DNA of 64,000 bases. Source: Capitulum mitella. Taxonomy: Eukaryota; Arthropoda; Thecostraca; Pollicipedomorpha; Pollicipedidae. The translations under genes were made by a program, and so were the position numbers. Every line of letters starts with the position of its first letter. The stretch's first letter is position 1. Shown piece by piece: positions 11,635-23,827 of this stretch. The stretch lies in the NCBI GenBank assembly GCA_030062745.1, contig CP099850.1:6510001-6574000 (forward strand), given 5' to 3'. The notes under the pieces were generated by a model, which worked only from the letters and a program-made list of their open reading frames with translations, did not search any database and had not been told where the DNA came from.

Positions 11635-12801
11635 CAGTGGAACGGGGTTTCGCGCTAACGCACACTGGAGGGGGGTCACAAAAGGACCCCACTTCCGATC
11701 TCGGAAACGAAAAGAGCTAGAAACATGAAATTTTACAGACAGGGTGGGGTTATAACTATTTACATTGCGTGCAATTTTCATGACCCTAGGTTGGTATCTT
11801 GAAGGTCAAATGGGGTCGAAAAGGCAATTGTGGACACTTTTCGGCCCGCACAGGCCATTCCGTACGACTTTTCGAGCGAAACGGGAAAATCATGCTTGTT
11901 TGGGAGTTGAAACGTGGATAACGACAATTTCCATTCATATGACGTATTTACGGAGAATTTCAGGCCGAGGTCATATCAGATCATTGACCCATAGCGTCAT
12001 TTTATCATCTTTTGCAGAACAGATTTCTAGCTACACGGGATAGGCTCAGTGTAAATAAGGGCCCTACACGCATCTTTTGGCGTATTTTTAGTGACGGTTG
12101 TCAACATCAGCACAATTGGTCACTTCCAGCGTTTACATTTATGTATGTATGTATATGTATATATGTATATACATGTGAGTATCAATGGGCCAAACGTATT
12201 TTTACTACTGCCTTTGAATGCATGTTCCCTACAAATCGACATTTTGCGGAGCAAATCTGGACCAGGTCACAAAATAATCAAGCTGCCCTTGACCTTTGAT
12301 GACCATGACATGAAATGGCCCTGGTATATACAAGCATATTTATGTGCGCACACGTGTTTTTATTAGGGTCTTTGAATGCATATTTCATACAAATCGACCT
12401 CTTGCAAAGCAAATCTGGACCAGGTCGCAAGCTGTTTGATCTTGGTCTTTGATGACCTTGACCTGTATTGAACACGGTTTTGGTCTTGGTACATCCATCA
12501 CTTATGTCCGAATGACCTCGCATGATTGTGTTCAAAGGTAATCTTAGGTAGGACGCTGGTCCTTCTACAAAGCTCCCATTTGTCAGCGACAGCCGTCGTT
12601 TTCGTTACGGTTGTCCGAGTTCAAATGCTTGAAACTTCAAAAATTTCGGGCCGATTTTCGATTTTTTCTGTGTCAATCGACGAGTTGTCCAATTGCCATA
12701 AATGCCACAACGTAGCAGCAACCAGCTGCGATCCCTTCTCGAGATATTCAAGAAAAACAGGTGGGGGGGCACAAAAGACCCCCTTCCAGAGCGCGTGTTA
12801 A
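11635..12801 (+). mobile_element. Family A TTAA element, reference copy (A3)
   Basis: Perfect TTAA at 11635..11638 and 12798..12801. The ends, read inwards, are TTAACCTGCGCAGTGGAA and TTAACACGCGCTCTGGAA, a clear terminal inverted repeat. Just inside lie GGGGGG..ACAAAAGGACCCC on the left and GGGGGGG..ACAAAAGACCCCC on the right, able to form short hairpins. The 1,167-base body is non-coding and contains two copies of the family's internal tandem unit. It is the best-preserved copy with both ends. Confidence 0.7.
12160..12470 (+). repeat. Two tandem units inside A3
   Basis: The anchor AAATCGAC followed by GCAAATCTGGACCAGG recurs at 12233 and 12391, a spacing of 158. This is the same unit that repeats every 153 bases in A2 and A5. 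Confidence 0.65.
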
Positions 12802-14906
12802 GAACAGACTTTGTGACCTGTTATGACTTTACAGACAACCAACTGAAAACATGATCGGTAGATTTGAGGCCAGGTCACAACGTCGGGTCAAAGCCAAAAG
12901 CAAACATCATTTAAAAACACTGGATTTGCTTTATAATCATGTCAGCCAACAAACCGGGACATATATAATAGGACGCTTCATCCTCTACTGTCCTATCAAG
13001 TTTCAAGACGATGTCAGATCAGTACATGGACAGATGGTCAAAAATATGCTCGCGCGTACCCCTTTTCTGCAGATGCAGATGCACAATGGAAATCAGCAAA
13101 TGTTTTGTTCAATGCCTAACTCAAGGTTCAAATGGCACAAAACAATTTCGGTGATGGCCAAACACACATTCATATGGCTTTGGTCTCCTCTAGGTCATCT
13201 GAGGTCACTGACCTAAGATGAACGTTACTGACGTTGGTACAGCTTCTCCTTTTCCTGCAAAAACGTGCTTTCTAGGGTATTTTTTACGCCGATTTCGAAT
13301 TCAGCGGCTAGAATTATTAGGGCATGCGTTGGGGAAAAAGGCACCAAAGAGAAATGGTTCAGATGGGTTTTGCCTTCGTTCTAGCACTCCATGCCATACC
13401 TGCACACTATTCTGAAGAAGCTGGAGGACGCAGTGAAGTTGGTATTTATCAGTGCTAAATACTTGCTTTTACGGTAAAGTTGTATCGGATGACGGCAATT
13501 GGCAATGTAGAGCACATCGTTGCAATTTCCACTTCTTTAAAATCGATTAAGGTCAGCAATTTAGGCTGGCCTCAGATGATCCCGCGCGACCTTTTGTGAC
13601 CGGAATGTGGCGTGTGAGGTAATTTTGGGTGCCAAAGTCGAGCTCAGCGACCAAATTTTTCCCGAAAGACTGCAAAACAACATCAAGATCAGCGCCAAAA
13701 TCTACCCCAAGAGACCATCAAGCAATGTGCGTGAACTTCGCGAAATTATGGCCATGTGGCTCAAGCTGAGTTAAAGTGCAAATTTAATCATAAGTTCTGA
13801 GCCAAACGTTTCAGATTATATACTTCCCATTGCAGCTTGGGTACCCTCCAAAAATGGGTTAGCGGGTGAGGCATGCATTTTAGCGCTGTGACAAATAGTT
13901 TTCGCGGTACAAGCAAGCCTGACGAGTCGCACGGAATTTGACCCTTTTTGACCTCATTTGACCTTGAAGGTTACGTTCTAGAAGCATCTAAGTCCTGCAC
14001 AAGAGAGTTCCTCCAGGGCTTCATTAACTCTGCAAATTTGGAAGCTCTTGCCTCGTTGGTTTTTAGATCTTGGGGGGGGGAGAAAATTGACCCCCACCCC
14101 ACCCTAGAGTGTGATATTTCACTGACACCCGTGTGAGTGTTAAATTTTCAATACATTGGGGTTCCTACGACGTTTCTTCGACGATAGCCCAGTGTAATGT
14201 TGCTCCTGAAAAAGTGTAGCTGTCTGAATTTGTCTGGCCCTCCACTTCGTCATTTACTAAATGACTAGTGGAAGCAACCGGTTTGGGCACCCTAGTCTTC
14301 GCGCTTCGCGCCCGCTCGTGTACTCATCCATAAAGTTCTCTTTTAGTTTCCCATGTGCGCCGCGAGGCACATCCGCGACCCTCCGACCGCTTTTTGGGCC
14401 GCGTGCCGCACCGCACATTTAAAGCTCTTTGCGCGTTCCAGTTTTGCATTCAAATCTAGTTTCGGCTGAAGAGCAGGTCGAATTGACGCCGGGACCGTCC
14501 CACGATCGGATGGCATGCTTCAGTGCCAAAAACGGCCCCTGTTTAACGAGCCGTAGTCTGATCTCCGAGAAGTTTTCATGTCAGCACACCAGCACTTCTC
14601 GACAATGGAGCTGAGGGCTCGAGTTTGGAACTGTTGATCAGTCCGCATTTTTTCTCAACTGTCGCGCTACGCGCTTCCGAGAAAAAAGACGGCCTTCGGC
14701 CGTCTGGTCTGCCCATATCTCCTCGCACTTCGTGATCGGACGCACGCTCGCTCTGAGCATCGCGTGACTCGCCATTCCAAGCGCTCTCTTAAACAGCGCT
14801 GGCCGATTCAATGAGAAGTCTCTCCTAAAGCGGGTCTCGATTCATTTCTGTCCACGAAGCGCCCTACTGCGTGAAATCGATAAAGTCGAATGCTGGTGAA
14901 AATGCA
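12802..14906. other. Intergenic, probable old repeats
   Basis: No gene recognised. The stretch contains many TGACCT/AGGTCA words and a G-run at 14075, in the style of the TTAA elements, but I could not pair ends. From 14300 short palindromes such as CGCTTCGCGCCC appear. Confidence 0.35.
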
Positions 14907-15161
14907 TTAAGCCCCGTGCCAAGGGCGCGCGGCGGCCCTCTCACTCGCTGACGTGACCTCTTGGACATGCCGTCTCACGCCATCCAGTATGCGCCTCCTC
15001 AGCTCCCGCAGTCTGGCTGCGACGGTCTCTAGAATTACCGCCTCGTCTGTTTGTCGGGCCAGTTGTCGACGCTCCTCATTGGCGGCCCGCTCCACCTTAT
15101 TTTCATTTTCCCGTCTCTGCCGGGCCCGTCGCCTCTCCGCCGTGGTGCGTCGAGGCCTCAT
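14907..15161 (-). CDS. Small ORF for a very basic, helix-forming protein, unassigned
   Basis: An ATG-started frame of 84 codons. Residues 1-40 are dominated by Arg, Glu and Lys (starting MRPRRTTAERRRARQRR). Hydrophobic residues at heptad spacing follow (Leu, Leu, Ile seven apart), loosely like a bZIP basic region with a short zipper, but the diagnostic basic-region Asn and zipper length are not convincing. No good splice sites flank it. It may be a gene fragment carried in a repeat, or chance in GC-rich sequence. Confidence 0.22.
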   Translation of the reverse strand: MRPRRTTAERRRARQRRENENKVERAANEERRQLARQTDEAVILETVAARLRELRRRILDGVRRHVQEVTSASERAAARPWHGA

Positions 15162-15395
15162 GGCTGGCGCCAATTACAGGAAAGGCACAGCAAGAACCAA
15201 ATACTGGCCTGAATAGTCACAATGTAAGCTTCAGAAATTTCGTAATAATTTCTGCTGGCTTCCAGAAAATGCCGACATCCAATCAAACACCTGAATCAAA
15301 CACAAAGGCAGAGCATCTGTTTATATACATATATGTGCGCAGCGTATAAATACACACAAAGGCTAAGCATCTGTTTATATAGATATATAAGCGTA

Positions 15396-15450
<55 letters not shown>

Positions 15451-15859
15451 TCTTTCTTCATCTCTCTTCCATCATGTCGCGTTTCGAAGGAACTAGGGAC
15501 AGTACGCCGCCCCTCCCGTCAAAGGCGGCCAACGTTGCGAATGTAGGCGAGCGTTAATCTCCGATGGTCAGTCGTTCCTGTCAATCTTCCTTCATCTCTC
15601 TACTTCAGAGTTTTCCAGTCTCGCTAGGTATCTCACAGCCTTTTCCACTCGCCCTCAGTTCTCCCTCATTCTCCATCAATATTTCTGTCTATCTCTGTCC
15701 TTATCTTTTCTTCCGTGCCTGCCCCCGTTTCCGTCTCTGTCCGTGTCCCGAGACCCATATCTGTCTATCAGTCTCTCTTTCTCTCTACGTCACTTTGTCC
15801 ATGTCTGTCTATGTGTATGTCTGGTCGCACCTATATGCCTGTCGACAGTTCTTTTGCTG
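15162..15859. other. Intergenic with TA tract and pyrimidine-rich stretch
   Basis: Contains a pure TA run (15398..15446) and, from 15560, a strongly T/C-rich strand with CTGTCT words that leads into repeat E. Long plus-strand frames here reflect the lack of purines, not a protein. Confidence 0.5.
15398..15446. repeat. (TA)n microsatellite
   Basis: Pure TA dinucleotide run. Confidence 0.95.
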
Positions 15860-17795
15860 CGTGTTTGAAATTCTGGGATTTCACAGCTGCGAAATGTTTT
15901 CATGTTCCATCGACTTCAGTTGCCACGGTGTCCGTCAGTCCTTGTCTCCTCGCCGAAACTTGCTTAGTCCTTCATTATTCCCCCATAGTCATTCTCACTT
16001 ATGTCTGTCTCTGTCTTCGTCTCATGCAGTGAATTTGTCTCGTGTACAAATATATCTCCGTCTTTATGCAATCATGTCTGTGTTTGCCTGATTGCATCTA
16101 TATCTGTCTGTATTCAGTCTTATTACGGCGACATTTTTTGCGGCCTGTTTGCAATGCCGAAATTGGAGGTCGCGTCAAATCGGTCATCATGAAATCAGAC
16201 ATTTTTTTAAGTATGATGAGCAAGAGTAGCTGATTTTGGAGCATAATTGACGAAAAAATATCACAAAAGGCGAAATGAGACCTTTTTTGTACGCTTTCAT
16301 CGGAAACAACCACAGCGAGACATATCAGATGGCCTATACCGATGTACTTACAACTGATAGAGGGACATAGTGCAAGTATTTTTAATCACCTACTCCCAAT
16401 GACGGCGTCACAATTTTTCACTGAATACAAATCATTCAATATCATTCGATTTTCCGCAAAAGCACGACACGCACCGGTTCAATCGATGTCCCGTAGCAGG
16501 AAAGTTACGTGAAATATAGTTATTTTATTGCATCGCCAGAGCGGCAAAACTATGGTCTTTCCATTGATGCCAATTTTCCAACAACTTTGGACTCCATGTC
16601 ATCGAAATCGCAGTGTAAACTCAAATAACTCGAAAAAAATTCTCCCACTTTGAGCGCGTGCCATTGGTACCCTGTTTGGAGAACGAAGTCAACCCTATGG
16701 GATGATGTGTAGTCGGTACGTTGTGGCGTGAGACTACAGAGCCACCGAGGCGTCATATTTAACGGTTGAATTTACGCGCACCCTATTTCGTAAACCTTAC
16801 AAAACAGTCTTGCTCGATGTTTCCGTGGCCAGCACGCGCCACGTACCGGTCCCTGTGCGCGGTGTTTTACAAGATACTGTTCTCCAATCGATTCTCTGTC
16901 CAACGGATCAGGTTTCGTCTCGGTGCGACGTGCTGTTGTGGGATTAGGCTCCGGGAAGGGTGCCGTGTCGGCGCCCGACAATGGCCCGAAAAGCACTTGG
17001 AACGGGGCCAAATTACGACCCGCATCGCATCACGAGGCGTCGCATGGCCGGGACGGCTGCGCCGTATCAGCTTAGTTCTTCTCCCCATCGGAACGACAGC
17101 AGAACGGGCTTTTTGTCGGTACCAATTTTGTGTCAGAAATCGACACCGTTGTGTTCGAAATTTTGGTGTAAACAGAGATGACGCAAACTTGACAGATGAG
17201 CCCATTTTGAGCGCGTGCCACGGCTACCCCGTCTGGCGGACTAGGTCGACTCCGCCAGACGATTTTGAGTCGGTACCTCGTCCTGCTTGGTTCGTCGTGC
17301 CTCGGGCCCGTGTCTTTCACGGTAACCGAGATAAGAACCCGATTTTAAAGCCTTTCAAAATGGACATTTGTCGTGTTCCCTCGGTCAGCACGCGCCACGT
17401 GCTGGTGCCCTTGCGCCATGTTTGGCATCACGCTGTTGTCCAATCGATTCTCTGTCGATCGCACTCGGTTTTGTGCCGAGGTGACCCGCGGTCCCTGAGA
17501 TCGTACGGCAGAAGCGGCGCGCGACACCGTTTTGCCAGAATTTTTAAGATTTTTGCGCGATTTCGCAAAAAATACATGCAAACCCTATGGGCGGCTCTGG
17601 CGCGTGCCACGCGCACCACATGTGTCCCAGACACCCGAAATCTTTACCAGAATGCGTTGTGCCACCAAACCCACCAGGCTGCCGAGTTTCAGCCATTTGC
17701 GACCCACGGCCTCGCCACAAAAGCCCGTCAAAGCCGAACTACGACGGCAGGCATTTTAACATGTATGTGATAGGGGAAGAAGAGGGCCCCAAATG
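15860..17795 (+). repeat. Repeat E, copy 1
   Basis: This 1.9-kb segment aligns along its length with 28380..30184 and from about 16200 with 30185..31890. Shared landmarks in order are TTGCCACGGTGTCCGTCA, GAGCATAATTGACGAAAAAA, a stretch ending CACGCGCCACGT, GTGCCGTGTCGGCGCCCG and CATTTTAA near the end. It is itself built of ~550-bp sub-repeats: the CAGCACGCGCCACGT landmark appears near 16830 and again near 17385. No coding function is accepted (see rejected items). Confidence 0.65.
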
Positions 17796-18749
17796 GATTA
17801 TTTCAATTCACCTCGCTTTGACGCTTATTTTAGACTTCTAGCCACGCACCTGGTGTTTATCAATATTTTTTAAGATTGAATAAACATATCACAAGCTTTG
17901 TTAAGGGGCCATTGGGAGTCCCTGGTTCTCGTTAGTACTGTGCCAGGGTCCCGTGCCCAGTGAGCCAGAGCACCAGGGGCCCAGTTTGAAGACCCTGGTA
18001 AGCCAGGGATCCCTTGAGCCCCTGGCCCGACATCCTTACGAGAGGGGCTTTAGCACTCTTGCCCCCCCTCTTCCACTCTCATTGGCTGCACCTCTGCTCA
18101 TGCTCCTCGGAGCAGTCGCGGCGGAAGCGGGGGGGGGGGGGTGAGCAACGGAGGCAAAGTGTGCCCCCATCCAAAGGCATGGGGCACACACAAAATTGTC
18201 GCGTGCCACGTATAAATTTTCGACAGCCGAGTCTTCAAACACAAATTGTTTAAGGTTTTACCCGATTTTAAGCTTTTATTACTTATACCGCTGCGCCACT
18301 AAGTCCCTTGACCAATTCTGAACACGTCGGTCAAAATGTTTCGTTGTGTTTCTTTAAGGCTGATGCAGATGAAGGCGTATAAAAAGTTGACATGCCGCGT
18401 TCTGCGTGTTTTCGCTGACTGCGATCCAAGTCAGCTCGTTTTGTTTATGGCTGAAAATGGAATTGTTCGATGGTGATGGGTTTGAGGCACCATCCGATTT
18501 CGAGATTCCAAAAACGTTACGAAAACTATGCCTAGACAGAGATGGATAGAGACAGATCAAGTAAGGAGAAAACAAAGAAAGGATCTGGACTGGCACAGAA
18601 TCAGAACAAGATGGTTTCGTTAGTGACTGTTAGTGCCCGCATGCCTCCCTGAGCACAAGCATTGGAACGAGTAGCGCAGCCTGGGAGGTCCTAGGGGTCA
18701 CAGGACCTCCTAATTTTTTGTGGCACATGAAGAGCCCGCTGGCATTCGC
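17796..18749. other. Intergenic with CCCTGG-rich minisatellite
   Basis: From about 17890 to 18030 words such as CCAGGG and CCCTGG recur irregularly. A G-run lies at 18129..18141. Nothing else is recognised. Confidence 0.4.
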
Positions 18750-19968
18750 TTAACCCTATTCCCGGCAGGGGGGGGGGGGCGGAATCCGCCCCCCCTCGGG
18801 TTTTTTGCTTGCCAATTCCAGGCTTTTTAACGCAACTTCACAAAACTTGGTGACATTTCCTAGCTATTCCTTCTACGCGCCGTGACAAAATTTCGAAATT
18901 CTATTTTGCTCAGGAGCGGAGCCAGACAACGTTTTTGGGAGGCACCTCAGGTCATTTTAGGCCATGTTGAGGGTAAAAGGAAAATGTCTGCCAAAAACAG
19001 AGTTTTTAAGATACAACTTAAAACTTTATATGGATGTATAGCTAAATAGTTGGGCAATGTGCATATGTAATTTTGTTTATCTGAGGTCACTTTACAAGGT
19101 CAGGTCAAGGTCAAAAGTCAAAATTTGTTTTTTCGCAATAATTTCGGCGCTATTTTTTCAAATGTCAAACCCGGAATAAATATGACGTAGAAAGATGCCC
19201 TCTACTTGTGTACCAAGTTTCAGCTTGATATCAGGTCGGGTCACGGAGCTATGACCTAAAATGTCACTGCGCGTACCCTATATCGCAAAAGCCAAAAAAT
19301 GAATTTTTTGGAATAGAGTGAATTTAATCGATTAAAAACGTCTACAGATAATCTTGAATGCACACGACATCATTCCAGGTGACCCCAAGGTCACTGGAGG
19401 TCATTTAAGGTCAAAGGTCACAAGTTGATCTGAAGAACGTGTGACCATGACAGTTCCCCCTTTTTTATGTCCCTGGCACCGCCTATGCTAACATTATACA
19501 AACATTGTAATGCGATTTGTATTTCTTTAGCATAACATGACTAGCAGAAGCTAAAAAAGTGTTTTGGCCTCTTTTGTTCATTACGTTATTAGAAAACTAA
19601 TCCCCCTATTTTTAAAACCCTGTGAACGCCCATGAATTTTCCCAAAATTTCAAATTTGCATACCCATGCTAAAAGCCCTATCCATAATCTCTCGATTCAT
19701 GCCAGTTTCATCGAAATCGGTCCATAAACAAGGGAGTTATAAGAAGTCAAAAAGTACCCCCCATTTTGACATTTTTGCCCCCCTCTATCCACAAATTTCA
19801 AAATTTTGAAAATTTCTTTTTGTAAAAATGTAGTTCACGTCACGGCAAATCGATTGCCGTTTGTTGCGATAAAATCGGACGAGTAGTTCTCGAGATCTCA
19901 GGGGGGGGGGCCGAATCCGTCCCCCCCCTGCCCGGCCATACCGTCTAGCCCTCCGGGAATAGGGTTAA
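18750..19968 (+). mobile_element. Family C TTAA element, copy C1
   Basis: Bounded by TTAA at 18750..18753 and 19965..19968. The ends are exact inverted repeats for TTAACCCTATTCCCGG. Directly inside each end is a hairpin of the form G-run, CGGAATCCG (left) or CCGAATCCG (right), C-run. The 1.2-kb body is non-coding and matches 58767..59979 almost throughout. It contains clusters of the nuclear-receptor half-site AGGTCA, including a perfect direct repeat with one-base spacing at 19408..19420. TTAA flanks plus CCC termini are the hallmark of piggyBac-type elements; there is no transposase. Confidence 0.8.
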
Positions 19969-21138
19969 AGGGGACCCCCTGACTGGGAAGGCAGACCCAT
20001 TCCTCCAGAAAGGGCCCCTAATCCCCAAGCAAAGACCCTTCTGGCAGGTAGCGATGTGCCACCTTATCGGAAAATTAAGTGGCCCCACGACATGTATGTA
20101 CTTGCCAAAAAGCATATGCGAGGACCGGAAAGGATGCTCCTCTGCAAAGGAGCCGCCGGCCAGAAAAGGTCCTCCTGTCAAATGTTGATGTCGGCGTGTT
20201 GGAAAGGGAGTCCAGTGACGCAACCTACAGTTACATACAGTTACATACCGATGTAATCGTCCCAACTTCAGAAATTATCAGTTCTCAACCAACTAATTCT
20301 CAACAAATAGCGCATATGGTGTTTTGAACATTCCGGTAGATAGATGTAGATATAGATTCACGCAAGGGGAATTTTTCGATGAGAGAAGCGCACTTCTGTC
20401 TGGCTGCAGTCGCACCCACACGACAGGTCCTCGTAACTTGAACAGGGTGACAGTATGCCTGCCGCACTCCTTAGCTACTTGTCTTGGAACGATAAAACCA
20501 CGCTATGAAAGCCACGGTAATGCCGGTACGCTGCGCCGCCACTGTGACCTGCAATTCCGCTAGTTACCACCACGGCGCGAGGAATCAGTAGTTCTGCCGA
20601 CACTACGCACCCCCAGACCGGGCTTGGGCATGGGTATGTGCCTGGCTGGGAAATGTATGAAAGAAAGAGCGCATTGTTTTCAATATGTTCATCATATTTT
20701 TTAACACTGTAAAAAACTGGATCAAATCGATGTATCGTCGAAATGCGGTATATCAAATATCAAAGAAATTCACCCTGGTCGTTATTTAAGCACGATTTCT
20801 ACATTAGCAAAATTGTCGACATTCACCAATTGATGGCAGTTGTTATGCACTGTTGAAGCATACCTACCTGTGGGTCAGATACCTACCAGGGACAGGGTAT
20901 ATGGATCTGGGCAAATCCCTGGACAACATAATCAGATTGCTCGTAGCGCCGTAAAACACAAGTAACTTGATTAGCGCTGAACGTACAGTTCACGTTTGCG
21001 ATTTTCAGTCTTTGAGATGCGAGTCGAACTGGTGGATGAAATAGGAGACGGTTCGAAACCTCGCTCACCCCGGACCAGAAGTCAGACGCATAGAATAACT
21101 ATTTGTTTTAGTGCTGTCGGTGCCGCGCACACTCATTC
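19969..21138. other. Intergenic, no gene recognised
   Basis: About 1.2 kb between elements C1 and B1. No open frame with recognisable motifs. Confidence 0.4.
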
Positions 21139-22354
21139 TTAACCCGTCCCCGACTGGGGGGCAGTTGACTGCCCCCCTGAGGTTTTTCTGAAATTGCGAG
21201 AGAACGAACAAATACAGAGTCACGAAACTTTGTGTACCTTTTGCTTCATCAATTTTGCATCTCGTGTCAAAATTTTGACCTTAGTTCAGGTCAGGTTCCT
21301 GACCTAGGTCAGGTCAAACAGACCTATGTCAAACAATGTTTAGCGCCCTGTAACTTTTTTGCAAAACAAGATATCTCAATAGCACTTTCAGGGATCAGTG
21401 AACGTGATGGATGCAAGAAATCTGCTATCTCAGATTTTTCGGAATTTTCCGGGTCATTGACCTAAGGCCAAGCCCAATTTTTACACGTCGTCATTTTTTG
21501 GAAATTGACGGAATATTTCATAACATTTTTAGTGTGGAGTGAAGCAGACATCTAGTTACCATCATTGGGCAAAGTATCAATGACTTCCAGCCATTGACCT
21601 GAGATCAGGTCACGAATAACTGTAGTGAGTCAAAATGTACCACCGTCAAAATCGACGATGAATTACTCAGAATGGGTAGAAAATGGCAGAGCTAGCTTGC
21701 ACAGACGGAAGCAATACGAGGAACCTAAAAAAATTGAAAAATGGGATATTTTGGAAATAAACAGGCTCTCGCGAATAAAGCTCCGCCAATTGAGTAGATT
21801 GGTAACTAATGAATTTTCCCGAAATTTAAGCATGACAAACCATCACAAGGACCACTAAGATCAATAAAATATACATAGATCGTCTTTTTTCGCGAAAATA
21901 AAGTAATACTAAAATTAGCTCCTGTCAATCTGTTACTGCATACGGCAGCGGCGCACGCCTACAGCTGCCGCGAGAAATGCCGTGTCTTTAACTCAAGTTT
22001 CGGCGTATATGTTGAACAAATCCGGGAAATTAGACGTGTATCGGCATCCGCGGACCTTTACTTGTGCGCTGGTGCCTTTACGTATGCGTTTTTAGTCACA
22101 GTCCTTGAGATTTAGGCTATTTCTCGGTCTCATGCAGTCGGCTATGAGAAAACATATATAGGGCGTAAAACTGCTTACATATTGTCTAAAACTAGAAGTG
22201 AGACTAGTTTCGAGCTCAACTCGTCACAAGCTTTCTAACGGTGTGCTTATTTCTATCGTGCGACCAACCGTTCGTGAGTCAGATGGGGGACGGCCAACTG
22301 CCCCCCCCCCAGTCGCCCATGTTCGAAACGGACCGACGGTCGTGCGCGGGTTAA
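21139..22354 (+). mobile_element. Family B TTAA element, copy B1
   Basis: TTAA at 21139..21142 and 22351..22354. The left end reads TTAACCCGTCCCCGAC; the right end read inwards is TTAACCCGCGCACGAC. Just inside the left end is a perfect hairpin of GGGGGG, CAGTTGACTG, CCCCCC; the right end has the related GGGGG..CCAACTG..CCCCC. It aligns with 39669..40865 over the whole length at visibly lower similarity than the two C copies share. It is non-coding and contains AGGTCAGGT-type direct repeats near 21290. Confidence 0.75.
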
Positions 22355-23827
22355 TAATGACACTAAAAAATAAGTACTGCGTGTCCCTGGTGTTCTATTC
22401 ATGGAGGCCCCCTTAGTTTTCAAGGGACCCACCAGTGTTGCGCCCCCTCACTCTCTGCCCCCTCAAAAAACAAGTCCGGGCTACGCTACTGACTTGAACC
22501 GTTGTGACTGACATTCAAGATACATTCTTAAAACCATATGTTTTTCTTTTTGTTTTTGTTTTGTCGAAATATTTGCGCTGTGTGCTACACCGGTGCAGCC
22601 AAAGGGGGCCCAGCCCCCCCTAAGGCCCGAATTTTTTTCCGAAAGCCATTGCACATCGTCTTCTCAGCAAGTGGTTTTCGTCTAATTTTAGGTCACAATG
22701 AGTCTAGGACCCCCGCTCCTCAAGGAACTCTGGCTGCGCCCTTGGTGTGTTGCACGCATGCGAGCCCGAAAGTCATTCGAAACGTTCACTTGCAGACTGC
22801 AATCCCAGTCCTTTCAGCATATTCAGTTAGACGAAATGTCAGCAAAAATGGCAAGAAATTGGATAAAAACCCGGGTAACAGCACTGTTTAAGCGGCACGT
22901 TTCGCGCCTTTGACGCACCAGACCAAACCATCTCTATGAAATGAAGCGATATATCTTTGTGTACGTTTGATTTAAGCGTAAAACATGTAGTAAATTAATA
23001 AGACCTCATTACAGACTAAAAACACTGTACCAAACGGCTGTGGAAAGTCCAATGATTCTTTGATCATCATAATTATTTCTGGCTATGCCTGGTCTGAACC
23101 CAAAACAAAGCGAATCAAATCCGAGAAATCCCCGAATTTAGGTTCCGCTGAATGGGATGGCTGGACCTGCAAACAGTGCCCCACCCCCTTCTCGAAATAG
23201 CTTCCGCCGCCTCTGCCTCGGAGCTTTCATTCCTCCTTCAGTTTTGTTATAGCCCACCTGTCATGACTCCCGTTCAACGGACTAAAGCTCAAATAACGGA
23301 TACATATGTGAGTCTTTGGTCAACTAAAACTTCACATAAACAATGCAAATGTGAATCATTCCCCCGCAACAGGAACTCAACCATTCTTCACTCGCTCCGT
23401 CTGTGCTGCGGCGGAGCCCATTTTCACGTTCACATTGTCATATACTGACATCTGGTGGTGATAATTGGAACTGTTATCTCGCCCAGACCCATTCCGATCG
23501 CCCATGGCCGGCTAATTGCATCAGCTGACTCGGGAGCTGCCGGTCGGCTCTGGCTTGGGCAATGTTTCATCCGGCGGTCGGCTCCGGCTCTCGTAGCGGC
23601 TGCGGTCGCTAGACGCCGTTTATAGAGGTGGGCATGTCGTCGCCAGTCGGCCGGCTCAAGCACAGTGCTGACGAGCGCACAAGTGTCTGGGGGCTGCAGG
23701 TCGCAGGGCAGCTCGACTCCAGCGGTGTCCGTTCCGAAACGCGCGTGAATCGGTCGGCGTTTATTCGTCCGCCGTAGAGCCGTTGTTCGCCCGGTGTTTT
23801 TGGCTCGTCCTCGCCAGCCTCGCCGAC
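22355..23827. other. Intergenic and serpin 5' flank
   Basis: No gene recognised in 22355..23400. The last 300 bases before the serpin start are GC-rich and CpG-rich, fitting a promoter and 5' UTR, but no TATA box or named site can be assigned. The frame upstream of the serpin ATG stays open back to a TGA at 23669 without another ATG. Confidence 0.35.

Noticed and set aside
15564..16091. A 175-codon frame rich in Ser, Leu and Phe
   Set aside because: Follows from a pyrimidine-rich CTGTCT tract upstream of and within repeat E; other frames on the same strand are also open.
16766..17770. A 334-codon plus-strand open frame inside repeat E copy 1
   Set aside because: It starts at a TTG, is Arg/Cys-rich without any motif, and is broken in copies 2 and 3. 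The ~550-bp sub-repeats within it are read in different frames, so no repeated protein is conserved. Best explained by GC-rich composition.
23783..23827. An N-terminal extension of the serpin that looks like a short signal peptide
   Set aside because: It depends on a TTG start; the first ATG in frame is 23828, in a strong context and at the usual start of a cytoplasmic serpin.
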